From: Aporrectodea caliginosa
Lineage: Eukaryota > Annelida > Clitellata > Crassiclitellata > Lumbricidae
NCBI GenBank assembly: GCA_020284085.1
Contig: JACEVL010000799.1
Coordinates: 975,001-1,039,000 of the forward strand
Length of the DNA stretch: 64,000 bases
Direction: 5' to 3'
A model generated the notes under the pieces. It was not told the origin of the DNA. It was given only the letters and a program-made list of their open reading frames with translations, and made no database searches. A program made the position numbers and the translations under genes. Positions 9,660-21,112 of this stretch are shown here, one piece after another; within the stretch, counting starts at the first letter, position 1; every line of letters begins with the position of its first letter.

Positions 9660-9945
9660 GGAGGGGTTTAGGGTAATGGTAAGACTCTGGCGCGAAGAGC
9701 AGAAGATCAGCCTGGACGCGAGATCGCTATCCGCTACCCTCCCAGAGGTCAACTCAGCCTTTCATTCGCCAGATGGTGTTGTTGGTAGAATGAGCAGTAG
9801 GACATGATGGGCGCCATTGCATGGCTGCCAAACAGTTAAATTCGAATCTGTTATAACTTGTGTTCATCCGTTCATACAATGAATTGCAATCATACTGCGT
9901 AATTGTCAGTTTGAAACAATAAACATTGTTATTATACTTAGCTGG
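9660..9945 (+). mobile_element. Possible tRNA-derived SINE
   Basis: The start reads gtttagggtaatggtaagac, like a tRNA A-box region. About 45 bases on comes a weak B-box (gacgcgagatcgc). The unit ends with 'aacaataaacattgttatta', a LINE-type tail. The B-box is poor, so this is tentative. Confidence 0.4.
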
Positions 9946-10490
9946 CGATGAGTTCGCACCATTTCCTACTCCGTCTCCTAGAAATAAGTAAGGTCTTGTT
10001 GACGAGATCTAAATTAAGTCCGTAGCTCTAGTCTGCTCAAAGAACGTCATTACTCTTCCAAAATCACTCTAATGTATTTTAGGCAAACCACAGATTTATT
10101 TAGCGCCTCTTCCAGAGAGGCTCTTCACAGGCGAACTATAACGACAGAAAACCAGGTCAAATACATGGCCTACAAGCGCTGTAACGAATTAGTGAACAAA
10201 GGAAGCACACATCGTGCTTAAGATGCCAGCCCTATAGGTAATCTATTAGAAAGTTACCACACATACAGATACACAGCTACACTAGACTCTCTGGTAGAAC
10301 ATGACATTGTGTCTATTTATACGCTAATGGGAAACAACGTAGGCCTACAGGCCTTGCAGTCAAATCAAGGCTGTTAACATTTGTGCTTCCATGTAGCTAC
10401 GCCATGGATATTAGATATGGTCAGTTTTATGCAATGGTGACCTAAATAAATCAGCGCCATCAATTGAAATGGTCATTTGATGATGATGCT
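9946..10490. other. No gene seen
   Basis: AT-rich unique sequence. 'cgcctcttccagagaggctcttcacaggcg' near 10115 is a short imperfect palindrome. No frame with recognisable motifs. Confidence 0.5.
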
Positions 10491-10495
10491 AAATA

Positions 10496-10496
10496 A

Positions 10497-10531
<35 letters not shown>

Positions 10532-10583
10532 AATAATAATAATAATCAAAATAATAGTAATAATAATAATAGTAATAATAAAT
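10496..10583. repeat. (GAT)n/(AAT)n compound microsatellite
   Basis: About eleven GAT units run into interrupted AAT units. Confidence 0.9.
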
Positions 10584-10894
10584 GTGTCTTTGTTTATTGC
10601 ACTTATTACGGTCGCAAGGGCGGTAAATCTGAATCAAACACCAAAGTGTTCGCGAACAAGTTGTTCAGCGTCTCCACGCGAAGTCTTGACAACAGCTCGA
10701 ACTTGCAATCGTTAGATTATGCGCAGATCTATAGGCCTATATATTCACTGCTGTCAACTATAAATTCGTTGGCTAATTCAGTAATACATTAATATACTTT
10801 CTATGACTGTAGATGGCCAGTTAGACTTGCGTTGCATGATGCAGTTTAAAGAAGAAACTACTAGCCTACTAACAAATGGTTAATAGTACAAATA

Positions 10895-10953
10895 CTTGTA
10901 CAGAAAAATTATTGTAAAACCGATGCAGTTTTACAATAATTTTTCTGTACAAG
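10895..10953. ncRNA. Perfect 26-bp hairpin, 7-nt loop
   Basis: Bases 10895-10920 and 10928-10953 are exact reverse complements; the arm begins cttgtacagaaaaattattg. The loop is cgatgca. The size suits a small-RNA precursor, but a perfect stem with no bulges is also typical of a young fold-back repeat. No expression evidence can be read from sequence, so the ncRNA label is only a hypothesis. Confidence 0.3.
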
Positions 10954-11820
10954 GACTGGCGTTTAAAGGGCACAGACAATCTAGAAGTTTTACAAATAAA
11001 GGTAACTATTTGACTTGTCTGGATTATCTTGCTTGAATTTTATCCATTCTTGGACCATATAAAGAATTTCGCGAATTGTGGGCAAGGATGTTTTGCAACT
11101 TAAACTTTCTCTTCTATTTCTATTACGCTGTCTGTGACGAGTGGTCAAAAGAGTAACACCGATTCAGTTTCACATAATTAATTTTTCAAGCATTTTTAAT
11201 ATTATATAACATAGCATTGTTGCATTGTATTGCAACAAACGAGTACTGTACACTTATCGCATTTTTTAAAGTTAAACTCAAATAACTTCAAATTCCTTGA
11301 AAATAGCTTCTATAACTAATCCTAAGTAGTGTCAATAACACTCGCAAAAACGGCTTCAAGTTCAACTTCGTGGGTTTTTGCACGTGATAGGTTACACACC
11401 ACCAGAGTCTCAGACTCGGTCTACAAGTTCAGAAGGGCCCCAAAATGTTTGCGCCTAGGGAACCGTTTTCTGTAAAAGCGCCTCTGTTGAGCGATGGTGG
11501 TCATTCTGAGGAGGAAGGCCGTGCGAACGGAGAACCCCAAGAGCATACAGCGACGAGGCACAAGAGGAGAGTGCCCCTCGAGGTGGGAATGCATGCCAAG
11601 GTCACAACTGAGTATTACCCCGAGGATCCAGTTCTTGTCAAACCGTTCGGCACCCTCTAATATCGATTACATTCAGATTTTAGATCTCAGTAAATTATTC
11701 TAAAATGACATCTCTGCCTAATGACAAGGTATATGCATTCGTTAATATAATATGTATTCACCCACACATGGACCCACCTATGGACCCGCATCCACTCCAA
11801 CTGCCCACTAAGTTATTCAT
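10954..11820. other. No recognised gene
   Basis: AT-rich until about 11390, then a more GC-rich block with a plus-strand frame of 71 codons (11445-11660) that is charged and has no recognised motif. It may be chance or an old repeat. Confidence 0.4.
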
Positions 11821-11832
11821 ACATTCATTCGT

Positions 11833-12530
11833 TCAATCATCCATCCATCCATCCATCCATCCATCCATCCATCCATCCATCCATCCATCCATCCATCCAT
11901 CCATCCATCCATCCATCCATCCATCCATCCATCCATCCATCCATCCATCCATCCATCCATCCATCCATCCATCCATCCATCCATCCATCCATCCATCCAT
12001 CCATCCATCCATCCATCCATCCATTCATTCATTCATTCATTCATTCATTCATTCATTCATTCATTCATCCATTCATCGATCCACACAACAACCAACTGGT
12101 TTCTCTGTCCGTGTATCCAGCCATCATCCCTCCTCCCTCCCTCCCTTCCTCCCCTCCCTCCCTCCCTCCCTCCCTCCCTCCCTCCCTCCCTCTATGCGTC
12201 CATCCATCACCCATTCCTCCATTCATCAATTCATCCATCTGTCCATCGAAGCAACCTGAGAGAAACCCTATCTGAACATCCAAGCCTTACCCAAAGAGAG
12301 AGTGAACCGAAGCTCCATCCATCCAACCACCATCCACCCACCAATCCATTCATCTATCCGTCTATCCATTCACCAAACAGCAAGAGCCACGCGCCAGACC
12401 ATCAGCCATTCATCCATTCATCCACTCATCCATCCTTACATCTACCCATCTATCAAGCCATTCATTCATTTATTCATTCATCCATCCTCACACTCTTTCA
12501 CCTATCAAGTCATTCATTCATCCACCTACC
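11833..12530. repeat. (CCAT)n, (ATTC)n, (CCCT)n and degenerate CCAT block
   Basis: A long CCAT run (about 11833-12023) passes into ATTC (to 12068), then CCCT (12125-12192), then degenerate CCAT/ATTC to about 12530. Part of this block (from 12061) is the left arm of a large inverted duplication with 13830-14135. Open frames here are simple-repeat artefacts. Confidence 0.9.
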
Positions 12531-12539
12531 CACCCCGTA

Positions 12540-13076
12540 TGAAGACTGAAGTCCTACCAAGAGAAATTCCTTTGGCTGTGCTGTTATGTTACCGTGAAGG
12601 CTACTCCACTGAAACTGCTCTTGCCTTAACGCTGGCAACAGCTTCTCATCTAATGATACCTTAAATGCATGCCTCTCAGTATGCCTTGACCTTAGTGCTG
12701 CTTTTGACACTGTCGACCACCACCTACCCTCTTATCTTCGTCCGTTGTTCACGGTCCAACCACTTCGCTCAACCTGCTACTCTTCCGCCCTAACACATTT
12801 CTGCCCTTCCATCACCTCATCACTAAAATTTGCAAATCACTCCGTGGCACCGTCATGGGCTCTCGTGCATTCCATGTTGCTGCCCCCAAGGAATGGAATC
12901 GACTGCCAGTGTTTACCTGTTGCTCAATCTCCTTTTCTTCTTTCAAGAAACGCGTCAAAACTCACTATTGTTCATTGGCCTTCAAACATATGGATATCTA
13001 ACTACTCTTCACCTGGTAACTCACTAACCGCCTCAGATTCGCATTTCTGTGTGACTTTGCGCACGTTTAAGGTGTT
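12540..13076 (+). pseudogene. L2/CR1-like LINE remnant, internally deleted
   Basis: The plus strand reads STETALALTLA, then CLDLSAAFDTVDHH (the RT 'LDLSAAFDTVDH' motif) and, after a deletion, RAFHVAAPKEWNRLPVF and FKKRVKTHYC, the C-terminal '..APK.WN.LP...F...LKT' signature. The frame changes several times. The 3' end runs into (AAT)n. Confidence 0.75.
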
Positions 13077-13625
<549 letters not shown>

Positions 13626-14149
13626 CGAACATAACAGCACAGCCCTAAGAATTTCTATTTCGGGTCATTCTAGGGTTTGGATTTTCAGGTTGGGTTTCAA
13701 TCTTTTGGTAGGACTTCAATCTTCATACAGGGTGGGTGCACGTGGTGGATGAATGAATGACTTCATAGGTGAATGGGTGTAAGGATTGATGGTTGGATGA
13801 ATAAATGACCGAAAAACTTGGTGGGTGGATGAATGTAAGGATGGATGAGTGGATGAACGATGAATGGCTGGATAGTCTGACGGATGGCTGCACTGCTGTT
13901 TGGTGGATGGAGACAGACCGATGGATGAATCGATGGATGGAGGGGTGGATGGAGAGCGTCAGTTCACTCTCAATCTTTGGGCAAGGTTTAGACGTTCAGA
14001 TAAGGTCTCAATCTCAGGTTACTTCGATGGACAGATGGATGAGTCGATGAATGGAGGGATGGATGGACGCATAGATGGATGGATACACGGACCAGTTGGT
14101 TGGTGTGTGGATGGATGAATGAACGAAAGAATGACTTGATGGATGGATG

Positions 14150-14400
14150 GTTTCATTCATACATTCATTTCAAGAACTAACCATAGCACCCCTTCAGGAA
14201 ACCTACTCAGAGGCGCTCTCAGCCCAACCACGGCAATAAAGACTAGACTTGAGCAAATTGTAAAACAGTTCTACTGGACCTTGGCATGCAGCAGGCACAC
14301 CTCCAAAGGGAGTCCATTCCAAATGGAGGGTCCAACAATTGAGAAGGCTATGCGCTGCCTAATTGAGGAGTGAGCCCGAGGGACTAAAAGCTCTCCCCAG
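14150..14400 (-). pseudogene. L2-like LINE C-terminus and 3' tail
   Basis: The minus strand reads IAFSIVGPSIWNGLPLEV and then, after a frame change, GLRAPLSRFPEG, matching the 'RAFS..GP..WN.LP' signature and the 'gcctctgag...ttgaaggggcgct' 3' end of this family. The tail is (GAAT)n-like near 14155-14170. Coding is frameshifted. Confidence 0.7.
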
Positions 14401-15300
14401 CAGAAGATCGGCCAACAATGTCAGAGACTGGGCGGCAAAACAGGTATTACGATTACAAATAACCAGATTACGATTACGAATAACCAGATCGCTCATTGGA
14501 GATTTGCTCTTCAGAATAGAAAATGTGTTGACATGAGCTCCTGTTGTCATTTCATATGACGGCGGGATCTGGTTGCTCGGAACACTTCACAGAGCGAGCA
14601 TGACATCACTGGAAAACTTGGCCTTGAACTTCATTTCCTGAACGTCAATCATCAACTTGTGAAGTGTCCAGAAGCTCTGTGGAGTCGTTGAATTTGCTCT
14701 GACTAAGCTGACTGCAATTGGAAACAATGACAAACTGATATAATTATATTTTTGAGTCAGCAAAAAACTGCAATATTATTAATTCACAGTGTATATGCTC
14801 TGCGATAAATTGTAGGCTACTGTGATAATATTAAAGAAAATAATCATGGAAATAAACAACCATAATTATTGTTATGTCTAGCTTTTCTGACAACATTTAG
14901 CAAATACCAAATTATCAGACTTAACTTCGACTTGCATCAAGTGAAAGAAGAAAACATAAAAACAATGTGAAGATTTGGTTATCTGTAAGTATAATATTAT
15001 ACTTGCCCTTTTTGAAACAGTATAATATTATAATCTTTTTAACAGAAATTCATAGGCCTACCTGGCTATTGCTCAGGTCTTAGACTGCACTGGAGCACAG
15101 TATGTGGGCATCCTTGCACGACTTGACTTTGGATGCGATATAGTTGCATACTGGTACATCGGCCATAGCCAGGCGTAGCTGTAACTGTAGTTGGTCTTTG
15201 TGAAGATGGAGCAGGTGTCACCTAAATCAATAGCATGTCATCAATTTCATCTTCAACCAATGTTTGCATTGACATGGCATCTACTAATAAAGAAATCTCA
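14400..15300. other. No gene seen
   Basis: AT-rich sequence with a short duplicated word (attacgattacaaataaccag, near 14451 and 14472) and another near 14990/15020 (tataatattat). No supported frame. Confidence 0.5.
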
Positions 15301-15573
15301 GATCCTCTGACCGGCTTGACCTGTTTGTTCCCCGGGTTAGGACCACAATGGCTCAATCCAGATCCTTTGCCTGCATATAGGTACCTCTCTATGGAATGGA
15401 CTTCCTCCTTCTCTACGCCCTACAATCCTCTCTGGTAGCATCTCTACCTCTTTCTATCACCTTAAAACCTTCCTTTTCTCTCGGAATACCTCGTATTGGG
15501 AGCGCTTCTAAAAAAGCTTATGCTATGAGAAGCGCTTTATAAATGATCAAATACAATACAATACAATACAATA
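15301..15573 (+). pseudogene. L2-like LINE C-terminus with (ATACA)n tail
   Basis: The plus strand reads GTSLWNGLPPSLRPTILSG and FYHLKTFLFSRN followed by WERF-stop, then 'gcgctttataaatg' and a run of acaatacaat. This is the last ~70 residues plus 3' end of the LINE family also seen at 40.4 kb. Confidence 0.75.
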
Positions 15574-15639
15574 CTATGATTGGTAAAATATCACTTACAG
15601 GACGTCTACTCATTACGAGCTCCACTCATCTAGGTAGGT

Positions 15640-15725
15640 ATTCCTGTTTAACGACACTGTGTAGTAACATAGACCATTAGCGTCGCCCTCCTCCTTTATC
15701 CAGGCTTGGGACTGGCACCGGCTTG
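15640..15725 (-). repeat. Dispersed repeat, copy a
   Basis: In reverse complement this reads 'gtgccagtcccaagcctgg', then 'gagggcgac' and 'acacagtgtcgttaa', and matches 60650-60735 on the plus strand. It resembles a conserved 3' end of some LINE/SINE families, but I cannot name the family. Confidence 0.65.
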
Positions 15726-16633
15726 CACTAAGCACGGATGTGCAATGCACGGACGTCCGGTGGCGGAGTTCTCCACTCATCTCATGGCAAGTACGGAATA
15801 TATAATGGCAGCAACAAAATGGCGTCGGAATGGACTTCGATAAATATGACGTCATAATATGATAGACGACATATCGTTTAGAGACCATCTAAGCTCCTTA
15901 AATCTTACCGTATAGCGCCATCTACAACCGAGTTCTCCACTGATCCCAATACATGTAGGTTGTCGAGAATGACCGATTCTTGCTTTCGACTTTCATTCGT
16001 CCAAGTTCCATGCATGGATCAAGAAGACTACACGAATCATCGAGGGATCTAAAATTGAATATAGTTTCGAAGGGCGCATATTGAATTGACCGTTATGCCT
16101 ATTATAGTCTTGCACTATCTAGCCTGTTAAACCGAGTTGGCCTACACATCTATCGTGTATGCCTCAAAGCCATTCCTTGCCTCAAAGCATAGAGAAGCAA
16201 ATTATATCTAGCTTGGGCCTAATACAATCAGCCGATACAAATTGGCATTGTTATCCTACGTTGCATGAACTCAACCCTCTAAAGAATACTGTTGTAAGCC
16301 GCTTAAAGTCTAAATTTTAGGGCCTAATCGACCGGTTAATCAAGCGTATAAAATCGAATCACATACATTTGAAAATTCATCTTCGTTCTTCCACTTCAAA
16401 CATCTTCAGAACCTACTCTAATTCTTCTTCGGGTATTTTTCAACTTGTTTCGGAATGTTTTCTTAAATGAAATAAGTTAAAGCAACGCCCCTGCATTGTC
16501 GCTACGCAGCGCTCTCTTATGAGAAATGGTCAAATTATACTATGACGTCATAATCAAATTATACTATGACGTCATAATCCCTCTTTGCTAAGTTTGCTTA
16601 GTTTCTCTGTTCTGCTTAGTGCGAAATAAAGTA
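15725..16633. other. AT-rich flank of the transposon; no gene seen
   Basis: Contains a TGACGTCA octamer at 15847 and the doubled CRE-like unit at 16530-16577. No supported frame. Confidence 0.5.
16530..16577. promoter_or_regulatory. Two tandem 24-bp units with CRE octamers
   Basis: The unit tcaaattatactatgacgtc plus ataa is exactly doubled (16530-16553 and 16554-16577). It puts two perfect TGACGTCA octamers (16543, 16567), the binding site of CREB/ATF bZIP factors, 24 bp apart. It lies about 60 bp outside the left transposon TIR. A role in transcription is inference. Confidence 0.45.
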
Positions 16634-16675
16634 TATATCGATGGCTGGAAGCACAAAGGTGCTAAGCGCACTTTT
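16634..16675 (+). repeat. Left terminal inverted repeat (42 bp)
   Basis: Exact reverse complement of 21113-21154. It lies at the 3' side of the transposase gene. The small gcac/gtgc palindrome inside it may be a binding site of the encoded protein (inference). Confidence 0.92.
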
Positions 16676-17367
16676 CTTAATTCTAAGAAAACTGAAGTTG
16701 AAGTTTTGTTATGTGTTGCTAAAATTCATTATTCAAAATAATTCGATTTGCAATGACTTTTCCAAAAGAAGAGCTTATTGCAGTGTTACAAGTATTTTTA
16801 TTTTTGCACAAATAATTCTGTTTGTAAAAAAAAAATGACTTTGTAAAATTACTGTAAGGAAATATATGCACTTAGGACTTTTGTGCGCTGATGCTGGGAC
16901 ACCTGAAATACTAATTCATGTCAACTGTTTTGACAATTGTTTTAGAAGACCCTTAATAAATACTGTTCTAACTAGCCTTTAAGCATTTGTTAATTTATTA
17001 AGCACCACATGATTATATTATTTAATTTTAAAATGTCTTTTAAGCAAAAAAACTCCTAATAATATCAGGAAAATAACCAAAAATAATTTAATTCAAGTAT
17101 GAGCGACTCTTACGCCGAGTTTTCCTTCAAATTAATGTGATAATCATAGCTGTCATACTTATCATTATAATTAACATCCAATAAAGATTTAAGAAAAAAA
17201 TATTATAATGAAAATCAAGAAGCACCAAAATGCATCTTCCTCCATAATTTATCCACATTTCACACGTTGAAGAAGTAAAACAATAAAATGCAACAGTAAT
17301 TATAAAATAATGCTCTGCATTCAAGCCATTAGTTTCAGATAAGAAAAGAATAACATTAAGTTTGAAT

Positions 17368-19399
17368 TCAGTCTTCTTCCTCGTCAGCACAGGGCTCCGG
17401 AAGACAGTCTCGAGCTCTAGCATTTGAAGGCAAGTCATTGTAGAAAACCGCATGCTCTGCCGGAATTACTCTGCTCTTCAGTAGCGCAAGGAGGTCAGCT
17501 TTTTTGGCCGTCGAGATTGGGATTCGAGAGAGATAGGCTGGTGTAAGGTCCCCTATCAGTGTGTTTGGCCTGCCGCGTTTGCTGGATATGTTGAGGCGAA
17601 GGAAATTCTCATCACTAATCTGGTATTTGTACTCAATGACAAATGGGTGAAGTTTACTGAAGCGCAGCCACTTAACACGTAGCCAATTCACCGTATCCCC
17701 CTCCATATTCTTGCTGCGATTTAGTAGAAGAGTAGAAGCCAGCATCTTCAAGTCACTGAAGTCTGTGTGCATCATTCGCTGAACGATAAATGGAGGAGCT
17801 TTCTTTCGTGCACCGGCTATCGCCACTTCCCAATCACGAGTTGTATAAATTTTGAGATGCTTTGTAGCTCGCTCAATCAGGGAGTGCATTAGATCTACAT
17901 CTAAATACGAGTGGCCACTCTCCATATACTTTAGATCAACAGTTTGTAGAGAAGGCAATGTTCTAATGGCGTACAACATGACTGCACAGATAAACTGGTT
18001 GCGATTTTGTCCACCGCAAGTATCTGAGAATGATGTGACGTGCGTGACGGTTGCTGGAAGTTTTCGCAAGTAATCCAGAAGGGCGGACCCTATATCATTT
18101 GCTCCCCTACCACCTTCTGTCTCGTCCCATATGTAATTGAATCCTTGTTGGGATGCCGATTCCAGTATCGTAAAGTTGTACACAGCAAGCTTCCTTCTAT
18201 AATATATTTGTGAATCACCTGCATGTGGAGTAGAGAGAACTGCTTCAAGATCAAATGTTATGGCTCGATACGATTGGTCACTGCAAGCTTTTACTTTATC
18301 GCGACTCTTCTCCTCCATAGACTCTTTTTCTCGCCTTTTATGTGCTTCCCATGCATCATGCAAGTTCGTCTTCTCTGTATCCACAGCATTTCTGTAGCTA
18401 TTACAAGTGGAGCACTGATCTTTCTTAGGAATAAAGAAGCCAAGATTAAATTGGGTATTGAAGACTCTTCGATAGATTTCTTGCTTAACAGGTGCTACTC
18501 CAAGCCTTTGACAGTAATCCTCACTGTACAAACGGTAAAGCTGTTGAATATTAAGATCAGGTGCCAAATACCGTTTACGTGAGTCTTTGCGAGTGTAATG
18601 CGATTCAACCTGCGGAAAGCTGTTTATGTGATCGACGATCTTCTGGATATTCTCATCTGAAGTTTTATTTGCAGGAACCTTTCCTTTCCGACCATCTTTT
18701 CCAACAAATAAACCAGTATCTGATTTACCTTTTAAAGCCCTGTTAACAATCTTGATTGAAATAGCAAGAGTACTGCAAAAGAAGTTTCTACAGACACGCA
18801 TTCGATCATCATCGGACATCAAATAATACTCTCGACTTTTCTTGCGCTTTGTGCTTACAGCCTCTCCAGTTGCAGCATCTATGCTACGCCTGCGGACAGC
18901 AACTTCAGTGACTGCGCTGCAGAGGAACTGAGACTTGCACTGAATGTCTTGCAACGAGTAATACTCGTTGCATAATTGCACTTGCTTATCTTCCGAAATC
19001 ATGACCCCACACTTAAAACGACATCCTTCTTCGCAACCCCCACATGGTTTTTTTCCCGCCACTAGTTTCCCTTTCCTCGAAACATACTCCTTTCCATTAG
19101 CTCGAGATAGCTGCCTAACATTTCGTTTCCAACCTTGTGTATTTCGTTTACGCTTTCGTGAACGCTCCTCCATATCTGATGGTGGTAGGCAAGGTGTAGA
19201 TGCATCGTCGCTGAGAGGAAGACTTCCTGAGGGACCAGGCTCTTCGTTAGAGAGAGAAGTTGAACGAGTAGACACTGTAACTTCTGTTGGATGTGGAGGA
19301 TTAACTACATCAACTGTTGTTGGAAGCACTGAATCAGGTGACATCTGTTGAGAAGAAATAACCCCGACTGGAACTTGCAAAGGTTGCAAGATTGATGGC
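17368..19399 (-). CDS. Transposase exon 3 (conserved DUF7869-like core)
   Basis: This encodes residues 239-915. An intronless frame could be called from 19440, but its first 13 residues would come from intron sequence: the acceptor TTTACATGTCATGTAG sits at 19400. The core reads RKRYLAPDLNIQQLYRLY and FNLGFFIPKKDQC, then FDLEA, WDETEGGRG and SDTCGGQNRN. 'SD.CGGQN.N' and 'GH...DVD..H' are the most conserved blocks of the family as I know it. The protein ends in an acidic tail (ADEEED). No frameshift or stop is present in over 2 kb. Confidence 0.88.
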
Positions 19400-20791
19400 C
19401 TACATGACATGTAAAATAAAAATAAATGCCAATTAAACACTCATTTTTAATAATTTAATAATCTTCCTTTATTGAAGTTCACATTCACAGAATGCATTGC
19501 GATTACAATGAAACATTCATAATCATAGTACACTGTAGTAACTGATGACAAGTTTAACAGAAGTTTAATTTAACTTTTGTATTTTCATCATAAGAGTAGT
19601 TTAAGTAAATTAATTCATCAATTATAATGGCAGAAATACAAGAAAATGACTACTCCATAGAGACAATGACTATTAGACCTACATCTTAAAATAATAATTG
19701 AAACCACATTTGAAATGATAGTACAAAGAACTACCTTAGGCGAGTAATGATGATAACTTTACGGGTACGAGTTCTTTCCATCGGAGTGGCCATACTTGCA
19801 ACATGAAGGTTGAAAGGCTCGGACGTCAGCAGGTGTGAATGGTCGAGCACTTCTACTGCAGAAACCTCTCTGCAAAAAGGCTCCAAGACTAGAGGAAGTG
19901 TAGGATCAAGCCCTTCAACTGTCATAGCAGGTGTACGATTAAGCGGAGAAGAAACCTCGAGGTCCAGAGGAAGCATAGTTGCAGGCAAATCAGTTGCCAG
20001 CGGGTGTGAATGGTCGAGCACTTCTACTGCAGAAACCTCTCTGCAAAAAGGCTCCAAGACTAGAGGAAGTGTAGGATCAAGCCCTTCAACTGTCATAGCA
20101 GGTGTACGATTAAGCGGAGAAGAAACCTCGAGGTCCAGAGGAAGCATAGTTGCAGGCAAATCAGTTGCCAGCGGGTGTGAATGGTCGAGCACTTCTACTG
20201 CAGAAACCTCTCTGCAAAAAGGCTCCAAGACTAGAGGAAGTGTAGGATCAAGCCCTTCAACTGTCATAGCAGGTGTACGATTAAGCGGAGAAGAAATCTC
20301 GAGGTCCAGAGGAAGCATAGTTGCAGGCAAATCAGTTGCCAGATGTTCAGTAGATGTTCCTAAGACAGACAAAATGCATACCCAAGTTAAACAATGTAAA
20401 GAAACACGGAGGGATGCATCGCTGGTTTTAATATTCACTATGGCAAGCAATACCGGTCTATGCGTCTGCAGGTGTGTTCTGGTGGTCACGATCCTACCTG
20501 TAGTTGCTTAATAATACCGATGAGACGTCCATGACATTGCCTTTCGATGCAGCCCAAACCTTACTGCATAATACCGCATAATTTTTACAATTTTACCACA
20601 TAAGCCGATTTCGAGCTTTAAATCACTTAATTTCCCAAACATCAACATTTATTTTCCATAATTTTACAGCATTTTCTAAGGTTCCTATTAATAAGCTTAC
20701 CATCATCACTGGATTCCTCGATTGAATCATTAAGGTCCATGATCATCTGAAGCGCTTTTGCAGAACTGAAACGATGCACTCGTTTATGCAT
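17368..20791 (-). CDS. Putative transposase, 915 residues, three exons (complete model)
   Basis: Exons are 20791-20701, 20359-19735 and 19399-17368, joined in phases 1 and 2; the total is 2748 nt, exactly 916 codons. Donors are GATGATG|GTAAGC and CTAAG|GTAGTT; acceptors are CTGTCTTAG and ATGTAG. Domains in order: an acidic N-terminus (residues 1-37), three identical-length 57-residue repeats (38-208), a Ser/Thr/Pro linker, a basic patch RSRKRKRN (318-325), a Cys cluster CGGCEEGCRFKC (358-369), a second CxxC (568-571), and an RNase H-like core candidate with D622 (TFDLEA), D698 (SFSDTCGGQN) and E732/D739/D741 (MESGHSYLDVD). The third exon matches widespread arthropod, cnidarian and deuterostome proteins usually labelled DUF7869; a transposase role is inferred from the flanking TIRs and acidic triad. 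The start codon is the first ATG of exon 1. Confidence 0.8.
19735..20359 (-). CDS. Transposase exon 2 with three 57-residue repeats
   Basis: This exon is entered in phase 1 after TTTTGTCTGTCTTAG and left in phase 2 at CTAAG|GTAGTT. It encodes residues 31-239. The centre is three direct 57-residue repeats containing LPATMLPLDLE, TPAMTVEGLDPTLPLVLEPF and EVSAVEVLDHSH; then TSEPFNLHVASMATP leads to exon 3. An ATG frame starting at 20489 lies partly in the intron; the splice acceptor makes that start unlikely. Confidence 0.75.
19831..20342. repeat. Three 171-bp direct repeats inside the transposase gene
   Basis: The period is exactly 171 bp (the word tgtgaatggtcgagc recurs at 19834, 20005 and 20176), and the copies are nearly identical. 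171 is a multiple of three, so the frame is kept. Near identity implies recent expansion. Confidence 0.95.
20701..20791 (-). CDS. Transposase exon 1
   Basis: The ATG at 20791 begins a 91-nt exon encoding 30 residues plus one base, ending at GATGATG|GTAAGC. It reads MHKRVHRFSSAKALQMIMD and then NDSIEESSDD. A basic start followed by an acidic Ser/Glu/Asp stretch is typical of eukaryotic transposase N-termini. It is too short for simple ORF calling; the matched phase with exon 2 (both giving Gly31) supports it. Confidence 0.65.
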
Positions 20792-21112
20792 TTCAATAAT
20801 AAAGATTTCGAGATATTGTTTCTGTTATTTTTAATGTAACTTTTATTATTTTTGTAACGGGGACGACGATAAACAGTAATGGCGAATGGCGTGGAAGTCA
20901 ACAACAAAGACAAGGCGTTAAAAAAAGAGGGTGCACATAGGTATTAAGTGCGCTTGAGCTATTTGCGCTCTATGGATTTCAGCCAATGAGACTTAGCCCA
21001 ATTGTGTTTTGGTGCCAAGTGATCCAAATTAACATCGTAAACGTTAGTACCTTTGTGCTCCGATGTATATTTCTTCCAGGCATATTATGCACTACTTTTT
21101 TGAAAAACCCAA

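Noticed and set aside
11705..12664. 184- and 120-codon plus-strand frames
   Set aside because: They are translations of CCAT/ATTC/CCCT repeats; the second one only picks up a few residues of a LINE remnant at its end.
19368..19440. Start of the 690-codon transposase frame at 19440
   Set aside because: The sequence before 19399 looks like intron (TTTTATTTTACATGTCATGTAG), and the upstream exon joins in the correct phase.
20360..20489. N-terminal 43 residues of the minus ORF starting at 20489
   Set aside because: They precede a strong acceptor (TTTTGTCTGTCTTAG) and are replaced by exon 1 in the phase-matched model.
19810..20511. 233-codon plus-strand frame
   Set aside because: It is the antisense shadow of the 171-bp repeats in transposase exon 2; repeats in multiples of three keep several frames open.
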